From Fragilariopsis cylindrus CCMP1102 (Eukaryota > Bacillariophyta > Bacillariophyceae > Bacillariales > Bacillariaceae): 64,000 nucleotides of DNA. Of the stretch, positions 53,317-63,827 are shown in pieces. Below the pieces are notes generated by a model. That model searched no databases and had not been told where the DNA came from. It saw only the letters and a program-made list of their open reading frames with translations. The DNA lies in assembly GCA_900095095.1 (NCBI GenBank), contig FMBT01000359.1, positions 62,001 through 126,000 of the forward strand, in the 5' to 3' direction. The position numbers were made by a program, and so were the translations under genes. Position 1 is the stretch's first letter, and every line of letters starts with the position of its first letter.

Positions 53317-53702
53317 TATGATGACGACGACGAGTATGACGGCGAGTATGACGACGACGACGACGACGACGAGTATGAACCTGTCGTTAATGGTGTCGAA
53401 CAAGTAGTATTTGGCCCTCCTTCTCTAAAAGTTACTGTTGCTACTGCTGCTTTAGGTACTTCACGCTTCATCATCAATAATTGACTCGGAAGTAGTCTAT
53501 TATTGCCGTTTTGAACATTACTAGTACACGTGAACTCGATACTATCACTAGCACTGATTTTCCGCACTCTTCGGCAATGCTTTCGTAATTCGTGAAGCAT
53601 TAATCGTTTTCTACAAGAATCGAGATATTCTGGTTCGAACGGCTTCATTACTGATGGCGACGACGATTGCTTGTTGGATTCTCCTTCGGTGCTACCAATC
53701 AT
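52356..53702 (-). CDS. Disordered protein with a sideroflexin-like N-terminal stub
   Basis: 448 aa, single exon, ATG start. Most of the chain is low complexity: Ser runs, (Thr)n, Asp, and (GAC)n/(GTT)n-coded tracts. One conserved-looking block at about residues 160-200 reads IPQFSLNGDKYNQNTYYGRF followed by QKMLDLVDPRTLFYTEHDL. This is the sideroflexin entry motif (family: DQSTFxGRxxHFxxxxDPRxLL). It is matched by the true sideroflexin at 61886 (DQSTFTGRFFKML, CDPRLLLYNEEEV). None of the later sideroflexin parts (HPDTGE, membrane helices) follow. The C-terminal part (SPIEFLRYRSSRLAAYHFSQ, SERFSKDLRLILEG) is helical and may be functional. Role unknown; a captured fragment in a new protein is possible. 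Confidence 0.6.
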
Positions 53703-54420
53703 TCGTCTTGCTTTGCTGTTTCGAAAGACAGTTCGTCAGTTGTACAGTTAGCTATCGTTGGCGTGAGGGTATAATTGAAAACAGTGAAGCCTTTTTAGCG
53801 TCTCAGAAAAGAAGAGCGAACCGATGCTATTGTAATATATGGATACTTACATATCACATGCTATCATGCATAATCTCCTGGATGGACGAATCGATACTAT
53901 CGGCACCAATCGTCAAAGATTTTCTGATTATGGCATTGCAGTATGTGACATCATACTCACTTCATACTTTTTGTCGAGAAAACGGTGCGCTAAGCAAGAT
54001 TAAGATACGCTTTCTCGAATCATTCCCGTAGGGATATATGAAATATTGAAATATTACTTTGTTTTTCGCGTTACTTTTTATCATTCATTATTTGTGCCCC
54101 GTTCGGGCCATCGTGTTCGAGTTTTGTCTGTACGCCAACCAGTATGACGTCATAAACAACTCATCATTCATAAAATAAAACTAATGGAACTTCCGAAACG
54201 TCTAATAATACCGTACAGTGATTGGCTCAAAAGAGACAAGTACTGTACATCACTAATGATTCCGACCAACCTTTCCAGGAGAATATGATGTACCGGTAGA
54301 CGACAAAACAAAGACAGCAATACGAATCTCTCAACTACAGCATTATCAACGTTTATGTATTGTAGCTAACAACTGTACAATTACTCCTTGTCTTCCGAAT
54401 AAACTGTATCGAAAAGAACG
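53703..54420. other. Divergent intergenic region
   Basis: Shared 5' region of the disordered protein (minus) and the GDT1 gene (plus). No gene, RNA or repeat recognised. An open plus-strand frame across 53654-54031 overlaps the neighbouring gene's 5' end and lacks any feature. Confidence 0.45.
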
Positions 54421-55789
54421 ATGATTTTCCCAAATGGTTTTTGCCTAATAACTGGACTTGCTATTCTTTCGGGATCCGACGCATTCAGGTATGTATGCCC
54501 GTGCGCCATCTCAACAACGATAAAAAATATTTACCCATTTCTGTCTTTCTTTCTGTCTCAATAACTTACTTCATCTCTTTGTCTTTGTCTATCATCATTA
54601 TTTTAATTAGTACGAGTAAGGATGTTCGACTAGCTAGATCAACGAGTGCACAATTCGTTCCCAGTTTTTATTCGGCTTATCATCAGCCGAGTAGAAACCT
54701 TCGAGTATACAATAAACCGATGTCGTCTATCGAACAAAGCAGGGACGACAACATCAACAACGATCTTCCACAGCAACATCAAAATAATAACAGTAATAGT
54801 ATCATTCGTAGCATTATCAATACACGTACTATTGCTTCCGCTGCGGTTATGGCTACGGTAGCATTGATTCTGTCGTATCCCTCGTTAAGTTACGCAATTG
54901 ACGCTGCCACCATTACTGGTGGAGCTACATCATTAGCAGCAGCATCGACGACCGCAGATCTTGGCTTTATGGCAAAATTGGCAGATACTGGATTTTATCA
55001 AGCCTTTTCATTGGTATTCGTTAGTGAGATTGGTGATAAGACATTTTTCATGGCAGGATTACTGGCAATGAAAACCTCGAGAGTGATTTCCTTTATCGGT
55101 TCGATGGGTGCATTGTTTGTGATGACATTAATTTCTGTTATTATCGGTCAAACCTTCCATGCTGTCCCAGCTGGATTGTTAGGTGGAGAAAGTAGTTTTT
55201 TGGGTTCTCTTCCATTAGACGATATTGCTGCTGTAATTGCATTTGCATTTTTCGGATTCAAAACGATATCGGACGCACTGAATTTGGAAGATGGTGAAAG
55301 TGTTATGGATGAAGAACTTGCGGATGCTGAAGAGGAAGTTGAAAACAGTGATACCACGAAACAGGGCACACAAATGTACGTATTTTTTTCATTCTGGAAA
55401 AACATCTCCTAAGTTGCTTGCTCGCTTGTTTTGGTCTTCGATCATTGCACTTTCTCCATCATACGGCACCCTCACTCTCTCTATATTTTCCGTTTTTTTT
55501 CGAAACTCCTAACATATCAAATAATAGCGCCCGTATTTTGAGTATATTTGGTTTGGTATTTGCTGCTGAATTTGGAGATAGATCCTTTTTGTCGACCATC
55601 GCCTTGTCAGCTGCACAGAATCCTGTTAGCGTAGCTGCTGGGGCTATCGCAGCCCACGCTGCTGCAACGGGAATTGCCGTTTCGGGAGGTGCTGTTGTGG
55701 CGAGGTATTTGTCAGAAAAGGTCATCGGACTTATTGGTGGTACTCTTTTCATTGTATTTGCCGTAACAACCGCATTTGGTATCTTTTAA
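54421..55789 (+). CDS. Plastid GDT1-family cation transporter (UPF0016)
   Basis: Three exons: 54421-54488, 54611-55375 and 55528-55789 (both introns phase 2), 364 aa. The short first exon was placed because it gives an ATG-initiated signal peptide ([20 protein letters not shown]) ending in a Phe junction. A second hydrophobic segment ([21 protein letters not shown]) resembles a thylakoid or membrane anchor. The two family signatures are present: [18 protein letters not shown] (about 195) and [15 protein letters not shown] (about 295), both E-x-G-D-(K/R)-(T/S), with six membrane segments. Between them is an acidic loop ([12 protein letters not shown]). Plastid GDT1 proteins such as PAM71/CMT1 carry Mn2+ (and Ca2+) for photosystem II. 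Plastid Mn transport is a good inference here. Confidence 0.87.
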
Positions 55790-56051
55790 AAAGAAATAAT
55801 CATGTTAACAAATATAAGCTACAGCTACTAGTAGGATAAGATGATAATAGTGTATTGTGTAAAATACCGAGAAAAAAAGTAATTTCGTAGAAGTGGTATA
55901 ATTTCTTTTGTTGACATTTACATATTAAATATTTTCTTGTTTAGTATTGCTAATGTATGCATTTTTTTGTTGTTTCGTACGCCTTTAATATTGTCAAAGT
56001 ACAATATATTCGTGTTTCCTTCTTTTTCTATATCATGATTATATTTTTTCT

Positions 56052-58778
56052 CTACCACTTTTTGGTGCATATATCAAAAACGGCCTCAATCAAATCACTT
56101 CCTCTCTTTACGACCGCAACTTCCATACTACTAGCGTATGGAACGGGAGCGTCGTCCATACATAAACGCTTAACGGGGGCGTCTAATAAGTCGAAGAGCT
56201 CTTCGGAGACTAATGCGCTAATGGTAGCACCAACACCACCACTCTTTGTAGATTCGTCCAAGATGACTAACTTGTTGGTACGTTCTAATGATTCACGGAT
56301 AGTGTCCATATCAAGTGGCTTAAGGGATCTCAATTCGATAAGATCAATGTCGAATCCTTCTTCTTGGATGGCTTCGATAGAATTAGTAGATTCCTTCACA
56401 CCGTGTAGGTAGGTTAATACGGTAACGGCATTTCCAGCCTTCACCGTTTCTTCCGATGCTTTTTGTAAGACAGCGGCCTTGTTAAGCGGCATACATTTTC
56501 CCAGATCGATCGGACCCTTCGATTCCTTCATTTGTTTGACAGGTGCAAACAAAAAGCATGGACCATTATCACGGATCATACTCTTTGTGATACCGTATGC
56601 AGCAGCGGGTGAGGCGGCTGTTGCAATTTTTAAACCAGGAATACCCATCACGTATGCGTGGAAGGGTTGACTGTGTTCGGCTCCAAGGGATTGATTGGGA
56701 GCAGTTCCACCGGCACCAATAATCGTCATGGGCATATCAAACTTTCCTCCCGTAGTTGCAAAGGTGTTACCAGCTGAAGATAATTCTGCCATACCGTAAA
56801 TACCAAAATTTGTGTTCATAAGTTCAACGATTGGTCTGTATCCGTTAAGACCTTCTCCTAGAGCCTTTCCGATGAAATGACCCTCGTCAATAATTTCATC
56901 GGCAGCTCTGATGGAACCATACGTTTGTTGTGTTAGTTTTGGAATGTCGTATGATGATCCCGCTTGTAAATCTTCTGCGTGCATAGTCGTGGATGGATCA
57001 CGAAGCATTTCTTCGTGGATAGCTAAATTGATCGCATCCCCGATCGAAATTTCTCCAGCTTCCGCCTTTGCTATTAATGACGCCATATGGTCTTGTACGG
57101 TCGTCATTTGTTCAGGTGATATTGTTCGTGCATTCACCTCATCGGCAAAAGCAGGTCCTACTTTCAGGTTGTAATCGGTATCGGGCGCATCTGGAAATTC
57201 CAATTCCTTCGCCAATTCGACGGGTGGCATCGGTGATTCATCAGCAAATTTAACAGCCTCCTTGACTTGTGCCATAATTTCCTTCTTTGCTTCTTTGAGT
57301 TCATCTTCGGTAAATATACCCTTTTGATCAATGTACTTACTTTCGAATCCCTTAATTGGGTCCTGTTCTTGTCGAGCCCATGCCTTTTCATCCTTTCGAC
57401 CACGTTCGTGTTCAGGATCAGCTGGAGAATGTCCATTAAATCTGTAGGTATGGACCTGTAAGATAGCAGGACCGTTACCCTTCCGGATATAATCGATGAC
57501 AGCCTTACCACCTTTGGCGACATCGGCGGGGTCCATACCATCTACTAACAAACCAGGAACACCATAATGTTTCCCTTGTTCGTAAATGTTCGAATTTTGT
57601 GCCACATCCGGAGTGAAGGTATTGATAGCGCGACCATTGTCAATCACTAACAACAGAATTGGTAGATTATCCTTGGAGGCAGCATTTAATAATTCAGCAG
57701 TACGTCCATTTTGTGCACCACCCTCACCGACAAACACAACCGCGATCCGATCATCATCTGCAGGTGGTGCCACATTTTGTTTCTGGTAGTGTTCATCATC
57801 CGAGACACCTAAGGCGCGATCGATTAGGATCGATTTGGCACCACCCGCGGCATACGGCAATTGTTCACACACTAATGCCCACCCACCTTGGAAATATTGT
57901 GCACGATCAAAGATATGCATCGATCCACCTGCACCACGACACGTACCGGTATCCTTCATGAAGAGTTCTGCCATAATAGCACCAGGATCGACACCACTGG
58001 CAAGTGCATGAGTGTGTTCTCGGTAGTAAGAAAATTTCTTATCCGTTTGTTTAATACAATAATCCAGTAGACCAGGAATGGATTCTTGTCCATTATCTAA
58101 ATGCATAAATCCACGAATCTTCCCCTGCATGTATTGTTGATTACAGGCATTTTCAAATCCACGTGCCAATTGCATTGCCTTGTATAATTTTAATAAGGCA
58201 TCTTTGTCGGATTCCACTGCAGTATCGTAGGCAGCAATTTCTTCGGCACTGTAACCGAATGATTCTTGAAGTTGTGCTGCAACCTCGTCCCATTTCAGAT
58301 TAATTGGTGCTCTCATAAATGGTTGCTGTTCTTCTTCTTCACCATTGATAGCCTCCGTCGTTTCTGAATCCAACGTAGCGGTCATACTGAACGATGACGT
58401 TTGTACTGATGCTGTAGCAGTTCTACTGTTGCTATTTGTATGAGGACTATACAAGTGGGTAGGTCCACTAAAATATTATTATTATTATCATTATTGTCAT
58501 TTTTTTTTTCCAACAAGCGAGTTGTTATTGTGATTTGTGCATTTTGGATTATTTGAAGGAAAAAAGGAAAATATGAGCAACAAATCCGGAATCATTCATC
58601 CAAAGCAACACATACAAGATGTTCTTATCATAAATTTCAATATCATTATGAATAGTATCTGTAGGTCAACATCAGCAGCCAAGCAACACGGATTCAAGGA
58701 CGACGACGACGACAAAACTTACACAAATGCGGTGGCGGTAGCCAGGCACATTGTCAGGGCTGTGGCAGATAACTTCAT
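56052..58778 (-). CDS. Fused pyruvate dehydrogenase E1 alpha-beta, plastid
   Basis: Two exons, 58778-58723 (56 nt) and 58467-56052, phase 2, 823 aa. Exon 1 encodes MKLSATALTMCLATATAF then V, a signal peptide with an ATAF junction; without it the long frame has no ATG before residue 24 or so. The E1 alpha half (about 55-430) shows LARGFENACNQQYMQGKIRG, ESIPGLLDY, YYREHTHALASG, GAGGSMHIFD, the TPP motif VGEGGAQNGRTAELLN...IDNGRAINTFT and YRFNGHSPADPEH. The E1 beta half (about 455-823) shows GDAINLAIHEEML, the DEIIDEGHFIGKALGEGLNG region, TTGGKFDMPMTI, GAEHSQPFHAY, ELRSLKPLD and DDAPVPYASSMEVA. It would supply acetyl-CoA for fatty-acid synthesis. The usual TPP motif GDG is GEG here. A branched-chain 2-oxoacid E1 is a weaker alternative. 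Confidence 0.85.
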
Positions 58779-59504
58779 CTTTTATATACTATATTTTTGT
58801 TCTTCAAATATAATGCAGTATTAATGAGTACTGTACGTATTGTATAATATAATAAGAGAATTCCTAATTTGAAGAAATAGCGAATTGCTTTTTTAAATCG
58901 CTCGACAAGCAATGCGGGATATTTAAATATGTATCTTCAAAATCGTTGTTGTCGTCGTCGAATATTTTCATACATCATCGTATGATGCTGTTGGCTAAAA
59001 CAGAGCCAAAAATTTGTGAAAAAATGAACAACGTGGTGTTTTCTTCGGGTGTTTTTTCGCCTCGCTATGATGTGTGGTTAAGCAACGGTATGAATGACGT
59101 CACAAAAAGAAATCTGGCGCGCCGGCGTAAAAACTTTGACACCCCACAAGAACCCGACACAAATATTCGACGACATCGACATCATCAATTTCGCCTGAAA
59201 ATCTGAAAGTCACAGATAGACATCACGTCGGTTAGCAGAATTCTTTTCCATTCCAAATTCGCATCGCATCGAAATCTATAAGTCAAGAAAGATAATATGT
59301 TGTTAGCAAAATTCTTTTTCGTAGTCGCCCTCCATGTAAAAGAAGCATACAAGATTTCTTGGGTTGGAAGGGGGAAGAAAAAAAGAAAGATCTGCTCTGT
59401 TTGATATTGGAACCAGAAGGCTACCTTTAATAGACGCGAAAGGAAGCGTCAAGGCATCAATACAATACAACTTGACGAACATTTGAAATAATAATAAAGA
59501 AAGA
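58779..59504. other. Divergent intergenic region
   Basis: Shared 5' region of the PDH E1 gene (minus) and the thiolase-like gene (plus). It contains a GC-rich GGCGCGCCGGCG at about 59116-59127, which includes an AscI-type palindrome and may be a regulatory core. No gene recognised. Confidence 0.45.
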
Positions 59505-61124
59505 ATGCGATGTGTGACATTATCGTGGCGGGCGTTAATAAGAACAAGAACAATAAGCAGTACGTCGTCGTCGTCGTCGTCGTCGTCGTCGTACAGACAT
59601 AGTAGCAGAATCGTCATCACTCCTGTCTCCGCCGTCACTACTACTACTACAACTATTAATAGAAGTATTTCTACGTCTCCCTATAACAACATACCCACCA
59701 CAATCTATAATTACAATGATAGTAATAATTCATATGATTCGAGATTACAAGTACCGCCCCATCGTCAAGTTGCAATCGTCGGTGCAAAGAGTATGGTTCG
59801 AGAGGGTGTAAAAGAAGGAGGAGGAGAAGAAGAAGAACGTGGTAATGTTAGTACGACGGCTATGATTGGAGACGTATTAAAAAGTGGATTAGACCAAGCA
59901 GGATTAACAGTAGTAGATTTGGATGGGATAGTTGCAGTTCCATCTTTGTCTGGGAATCATTTCATGGAAGCTCATTATCAAGCAACGGCACTGGGATTAT
60001 TTGAACAAAAACAAGATAAGCCACTCCACTGTCATACATTGGATACCGGTGGCGCTGGACCTGTATCGGCATTATTACATGGAGAACAGATGATCTCATC
60101 AGGAAATAGTAGTAGTGGTATGGATGTTGTAGCGGTGATAGCAGCAGATGCAGTGGGTAGTATGACAGGAAAACAATTTCTAAATAAGGCCGATGATGTT
60201 TTCTTTAAGCTACGAGATGAATTAAAATTACCAAAAGATTATGTAATATGTCCAGCCATTCCTCACGGATATGATCGTATCACTGAACATCAGCTATTAT
60301 CGTCATCATCGTCATCTGCTTTGACAAGAGATCAATTGCGAATGACGGTGTGTTTGGAATCATTTCATGCTGGATTACATCCTGAAAGTCTACAATCGCA
60401 AAAGGCAGCGTCGACGGCGAATAGTAAACAATCGTCATCGTCATCGTCGTCGGCCTCGTACGCGACATTATCGGAAGTCCGAGCATCTCCATTAGTGACA
60501 AATAATATATCACAAATGGAATGTGCGAGACGAGCCGATGGTGCAGCATGTTTGATTTTGGCAAGCAATCAAGTGTTACAAGAACGTAATCGATGGAAGG
60601 CAGGTATACCTGTCGTTATAGGTGGTGGTCAAGCCTCTGGACCACTGTATCCACCTCAAAATATCACAGATTATACGTATATGTCTTGTAAGCAGGCTAT
60701 GGATCAAGCATACGCTAGTGCTGGAGATTTATCTGTTAACGATATTCAATATTTTGGTCTGTATGATTGTTTCCCAATATGTTTGATCCGTGCGATAGAG
60801 TCTTGTGGATTAGTGGATGATGGAGGAGGAGGAGAGTACGTGCAAAAACAATATGAACGATTACTGGTTGCAATAGAAAATGGCACGGTCGAAACTTTAC
60901 TTACCGACCCAACCTTTTTCCCTATCAACACACACGGGGGATTGTTATGTTATGGTGCGCCATGGGAAGTCCCAGCTATGTTCAATATTGTGGAAGCAGT
61001 TGATCAACTCCAAGGTCAATCTCAAGGACGTGTCATTGATAATTGTCAACGTGCACTTGTTTATGGTAATGGTGGTGTATTGTCAGCATCCGCCGTGGCA
61101 ATACTCGAAACGAGTTGCTTGTAG
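59505..61124 (+). CDS. Thiolase-like protein (SCP2/Ltp2 type) without nucleophilic Cys
   Basis: 539 aa, single exon. The first 30 residues (MRCVTLSWRALIRTRTISST...) are basic and hydroxylated, like a mitochondrial presequence. The thiolase fold follows from about residue 85: QVAIVGAKSMVREG, LDQAGLTVVDLDGIVAVPS, HTLDTGGAGPVSALLHGEQM, VVAVIAADAVGS, then MECARRADGAACLIL, and a C-terminal half with IQYFGLYDCFPICLIRAIES, INTHGGLLCYGAPWEVPAM and VYGNGGVLSASAVAIL. In true thiolases the DTGGAGP position holds the catalytic Cys; here none is present. This matches the SCP2-thiolase-like or Ltp2 aldolase branch, which uses a Tyr/Asp-centred site and also carries an N-x-(H/N)-GG motif. Substrate unknown; a lyase or CoA-binding role is more likely than thiolysis. 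Confidence 0.72.
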   Translation: MRCVTLSWRALIRTRTISSTSSSSSSSSSYRHSSRIVITPVSAVTTTTTTINRSISTSPYNNIPTTIYNYNDSNNSYDSRLQVPPHRQVAIVGAKSMVREGVKEGGGEEEERGNVSTTAMIGDVLKSGLDQAGLTVVDLDGIVAVPSLSGNHFMEAHYQATALGLFEQKQDKPLHCHTLDTGGAGPVSALLHGEQMISSGNSSSGMDVVAVIAADAVGSMTGKQFLNKADDVFFKLRDELKLPKDYVICPAIPHGYDRITEHQLLSSSSSSALTRDQLRMTVCLESFHAGLHPESLQSQKAASTANSKQSSSSSSSASYATLSEVRASPLVTNNISQMECARRADGAACLILASNQVLQERNRWKAGIPVVIGGGQASGPLYPPQNITDYTYMSCKQAMDQAYASAGDLSVNDIQYFGLYDCFPICLIRAIESCGLVDDGGGGEYVQKQYERLLVAIENGTVETLLTDPTFFPINTHGGLLCYGAPWEVPAMFNIVEAVDQLQGQSQGRVIDNCQRALVYGNGGVLSASAVAILETSCL

Positions 61125-61885
61125 GTAGCTTAATAATTAATAGATCTTCGATTCATTCATTCTTTTACTCATTCGTGAATCCAGTAGTTATACTTTACAT
61201 AGAAGCAAGACATTGTAATATTGGATGGTTGTGTGACGGTTAAGGCAACTATAGTACTTTGGTAGATCAAATAATATGCAGCGACAGTACGAAATAAATG
61301 ATTCCGTACTAGGTTCGTTTCTTGTAGATAGATAAATTGTTTGAATCAATTGATGATTGATGAGCATCGAATCCTCCACCCTGCTACGTTGACCACATAC
61401 GACGAGCCAAGCTGAGTTACAGGTATCTAGTAAAAAGACCACCAACTAAAGAATGTTTCCAACGACTGCTAACAATAATTAGAATACTTATTTTGTGAAC
61501 AGATGAAACTAGTTCAGTCTTGCTGATGTAGACTCGACTCACTCGATTCGCGTAACGGATCATTTTTGTCGCGTACAGCAATCGAAAAGAACCAATCAAC
61601 ACTGTTTATTTTTCGTGACATCATTCGATGAAAATACAACATCAAATGACATCACTCTAATTCGCGTTTATAATTTGATTGGATTTGAATTTCCTCACGA
61701 TGTTACTGTGTATGTTGTTGTCATGCGTCATAAATGCGTTGTAAAAGCGAAATCTAATACTAAATACACAAGTTCTGTCGAGTTTCAATTTTATAATGCC
61801 GATCATCTCATGTCCATCATCGATCTACTAGAGAAAAAATGGAATCCATCATCGGCGTCACAATAAGCAAACTTTTGTAAAAAAG
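61125..61885. other. Intergenic region with an unassigned open frame
   Basis: An 83-codon plus-strand frame at 61615-61866 reads protein-like (VYNLIGFEFPHDVTVYVVVM, FQFYNADHLMSIIDLLEKKW) but has no ATG at its start and no clear acceptor. It could be an orphan exon, a gene remnant or chance. It ends 20 nt before the sideroflexin ATG. A 16-bp-scale region of TTTTTT/GATG is otherwise ordinary. Confidence 0.3.
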
Positions 61886-63532
61886 ATGAAAGGCATAGTA
61901 GTAGTTCTAGTAGTAGCACTGGTACTACAGTTGTTGTCGTTATCGTTGTCGTCATCATCGCCAGATGCGTACTATGTAGAAGCGCTTCAAACAACGACAT
62001 CAGCAGCACGCCGTGGTCGTAGTGGTAAATTTAATATACAAATACCGGTACAACAACCCGACGAAACGAAAAAGACAATCAACCATCAACATCAGAATCA
62101 GAATCAGAATCAACATCGACATGATGTGACATTGATTCATCAGACGAAAAATATATTCGATAATAGTAATAATAATAACGAAGAAATTCAATTGATTGTT
62201 CCGGAAAAAGAACAATCCTTTTATCAAAACCCAACAACATCGATATTAGCTGTGCTTGCCGTATTCGCCAGCATATCATCGGTGGATAGTAATAGGAATG
62301 GCGTTACTTCATTATTTTCACTACTGCTCAATAGTGTACCAGCTGTAGTAACAGAATCATTTGTTGCTCTGGCTTGCTCTATCATTGTTGTATCAATGGT
62401 AACAGCGATGGTAGAAACTATGACAATGACTCCAACATTTAACGGCAGCGGTTCACAAGAACGGTTTGATCAGTCGACATTTACTGGTCGATTCTTTAAA
62501 ATGTTATTAGGATGTGATCCACGTTTACTATTATACAATGAAGAAGAAGTTCGACAATGTTTAGCTATCACAAAAAATTACCAAGATTATTATAATAATC
62601 ATATTCCACAACCACAACAAGGTAATAATAATAATACTAAGAAAGAAATTGATCGGATGTTATGGGAAGCGAAACGTATTGCAGATTCGGCCTTACATCC
62701 CGACACAGAAGAATGGATCCCACGTCCCTTCCGTATGTCCGGATACTTACCCTTCAATGGACCCATTTGTGTAGCAATGGTCGTGGCACCCACCACCACC
62801 GCCTTATTGTTTTGGTCTTGGTTAAATCAAAGTCAGAATGCATTAGTTAATTATTACAATCGGTCAAGCAGCAGTAGTAGTAGTAGTAGTAATAGTAGTA
62901 GCTCTTCATCAGCATCAACGAAGATACAGACACAGACTACTACTACTACTAACAACAATAAAAATGACATTGACACAATCCTTCCTCTTGTGAAGAGTTA
63001 TGCAGTGGCTGTTGGTACAGCACTCATGATTGCCTTTGGTCTGGATCACATGGTTCATAGTAATTTTGATGGTGAACAAGCAACCTCTATTGCACGCTTC
63101 ATCTCATTCCCCAGTGCTATTATTGCCTCCAGTTTAAATTGTTTTATTGTTCGAAGTCCAGAAATTGATACGGGTATACCCTTACTCGATGAACATGGTC
63201 AAAATACTATTTTACCGGGTGAAACATCCCAAATTGCCGCACGGTATGGTGTGTATGCCACCACCGCCTCGAGAGCCATTTTACAAGTACCGACCTTTTG
63301 TATCCCACCCTTACTACTCGATTCGTCACTACTACCCTTAAAGGACTACGTCCAATGTAATCCATCGACCGAAGTACCAATCACGACATTTTTATTACTA
63401 GTAAGTTTTGGTATTGGATTACCAATCGTGATTGGGTTATTGCCTCAACTGAGCAAGATTCATGTCAAGGATGTGGAAGCAAAATATGCCAATCTTGGAT
63501 ATGAAGAATTTTATTTTGATAAGGGACTTTGA
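61886..63532 (+). CDS. SFXN: Sideroflexin with secretory-type N-terminus
   Basis: 548 aa, single exon, about 220 longer than typical sideroflexins (near 320). Sideroflexins are inner-membrane carriers; animal SFXN1 moves serine into mitochondria. The family core starts at about residue 193: FDQSTFTGRFFKMLLGCDPR, LLYNEEEV, ALHPDTEEWIPRPFRMSGYL, PFNGPICVAMVV, followed by YAVAVGTALMIAFGLDHMV, ATSIARFISFPSAIIASSLNC, EIDTGIPLLDEHGQ and ISRAIL-like ASRAILQVPTF segments. Unexpectedly, the chain opens with MKGIVVVLVVALVLQLLSLS, a signal peptide, then YYVEALQTT and a basic RRGRSGKF stretch, so ER/plastid routing is suggested. A further hydrophobic pair (TSILAVLAVFASISS; FVALACSIIVVSMVTAMVE) precedes the core. 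A Ser/Thr/Asn insert splits the middle loop. Confidence 0.85.
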   Translation: MKGIVVVLVVALVLQLLSLSLSSSSPDAYYVEALQTTTSAARRGRSGKFNIQIPVQQPDETKKTINHQHQNQNQNQHRHDVTLIHQTKNIFDNSNNNNEEIQLIVPEKEQSFYQNPTTSILAVLAVFASISSVDSNRNGVTSLFSLLLNSVPAVVTESFVALACSIIVVSMVTAMVETMTMTPTFNGSGSQERFDQSTFTGRFFKMLLGCDPRLLLYNEEEVRQCLAITKNYQDYYNNHIPQPQQGNNNNTKKEIDRMLWEAKRIADSALHPDTEEWIPRPFRMSGYLPFNGPICVAMVVAPTTTALLFWSWLNQSQNALVNYYNRSSSSSSSSSNSSSSSSASTKIQTQTTTTTNNNKNDIDTILPLVKSYAVAVGTALMIAFGLDHMVHSNFDGEQATSIARFISFPSAIIASSLNCFIVRSPEIDTGIPLLDEHGQNTILPGETSQIAARYGVYATTASRAILQVPTFCIPPLLLDSSLLPLKDYVQCNPSTEVPITTFLLLVSFGIGLPIVIGLLPQLSKIHVKDVEAKYANLGYEEFYFDKGL

Positions 63533-63827
63533 GTTAGTTAGAAACTTCCTAATAGCTAAGTTAGTTGAGATGATTTCGATTATTATGATTCCGCAAAAAA
63601 AACAACCAACACGACGATATACAAATACCGCATATATATAACGGAACGGACTTGAAGCATCCTATAATTAGCTGAAAGCAAATTAAGAAATTAAAAAAAA
63701 TGATTAAATATTCCTGTTTAGTTTAAAGAAAGCAGTCACGATTCTGAATATTTTTTTTATGTCTTATCTAAATACTTCAAGTACTGTAGTAGGACTAGCA
63801 ATATACGACTATAGTCCTAGTAGTATA
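63533..63827. other. Convergent 3' region
   Basis: Just under 300 bp between the sideroflexin stop and the stop of the last, partial gene. AT-rich; it holds a TATATATA stretch at about 63632-63640 and no other feature. Confidence 0.4.

Noticed and set aside
53654-54031. 125-codon plus-strand frame antisense to the 52356 gene start
   Set aside because: It overlaps a better-supported gene, has no family feature and ends without context.
58445-58466. Start of the PDH E1 gene at a TTG (58454)
   Set aside because: An AG acceptor at 58468 and a phase-matched 56-nt exon with ATG and plastid signal peptide explain the N-terminus much better.
58779-58794. TATATAAA-like sequence before the PDH E1 start as a TATA box
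   Set aside because: It ends one base before the ATG, so transcription from it would start inside the coding sequence.
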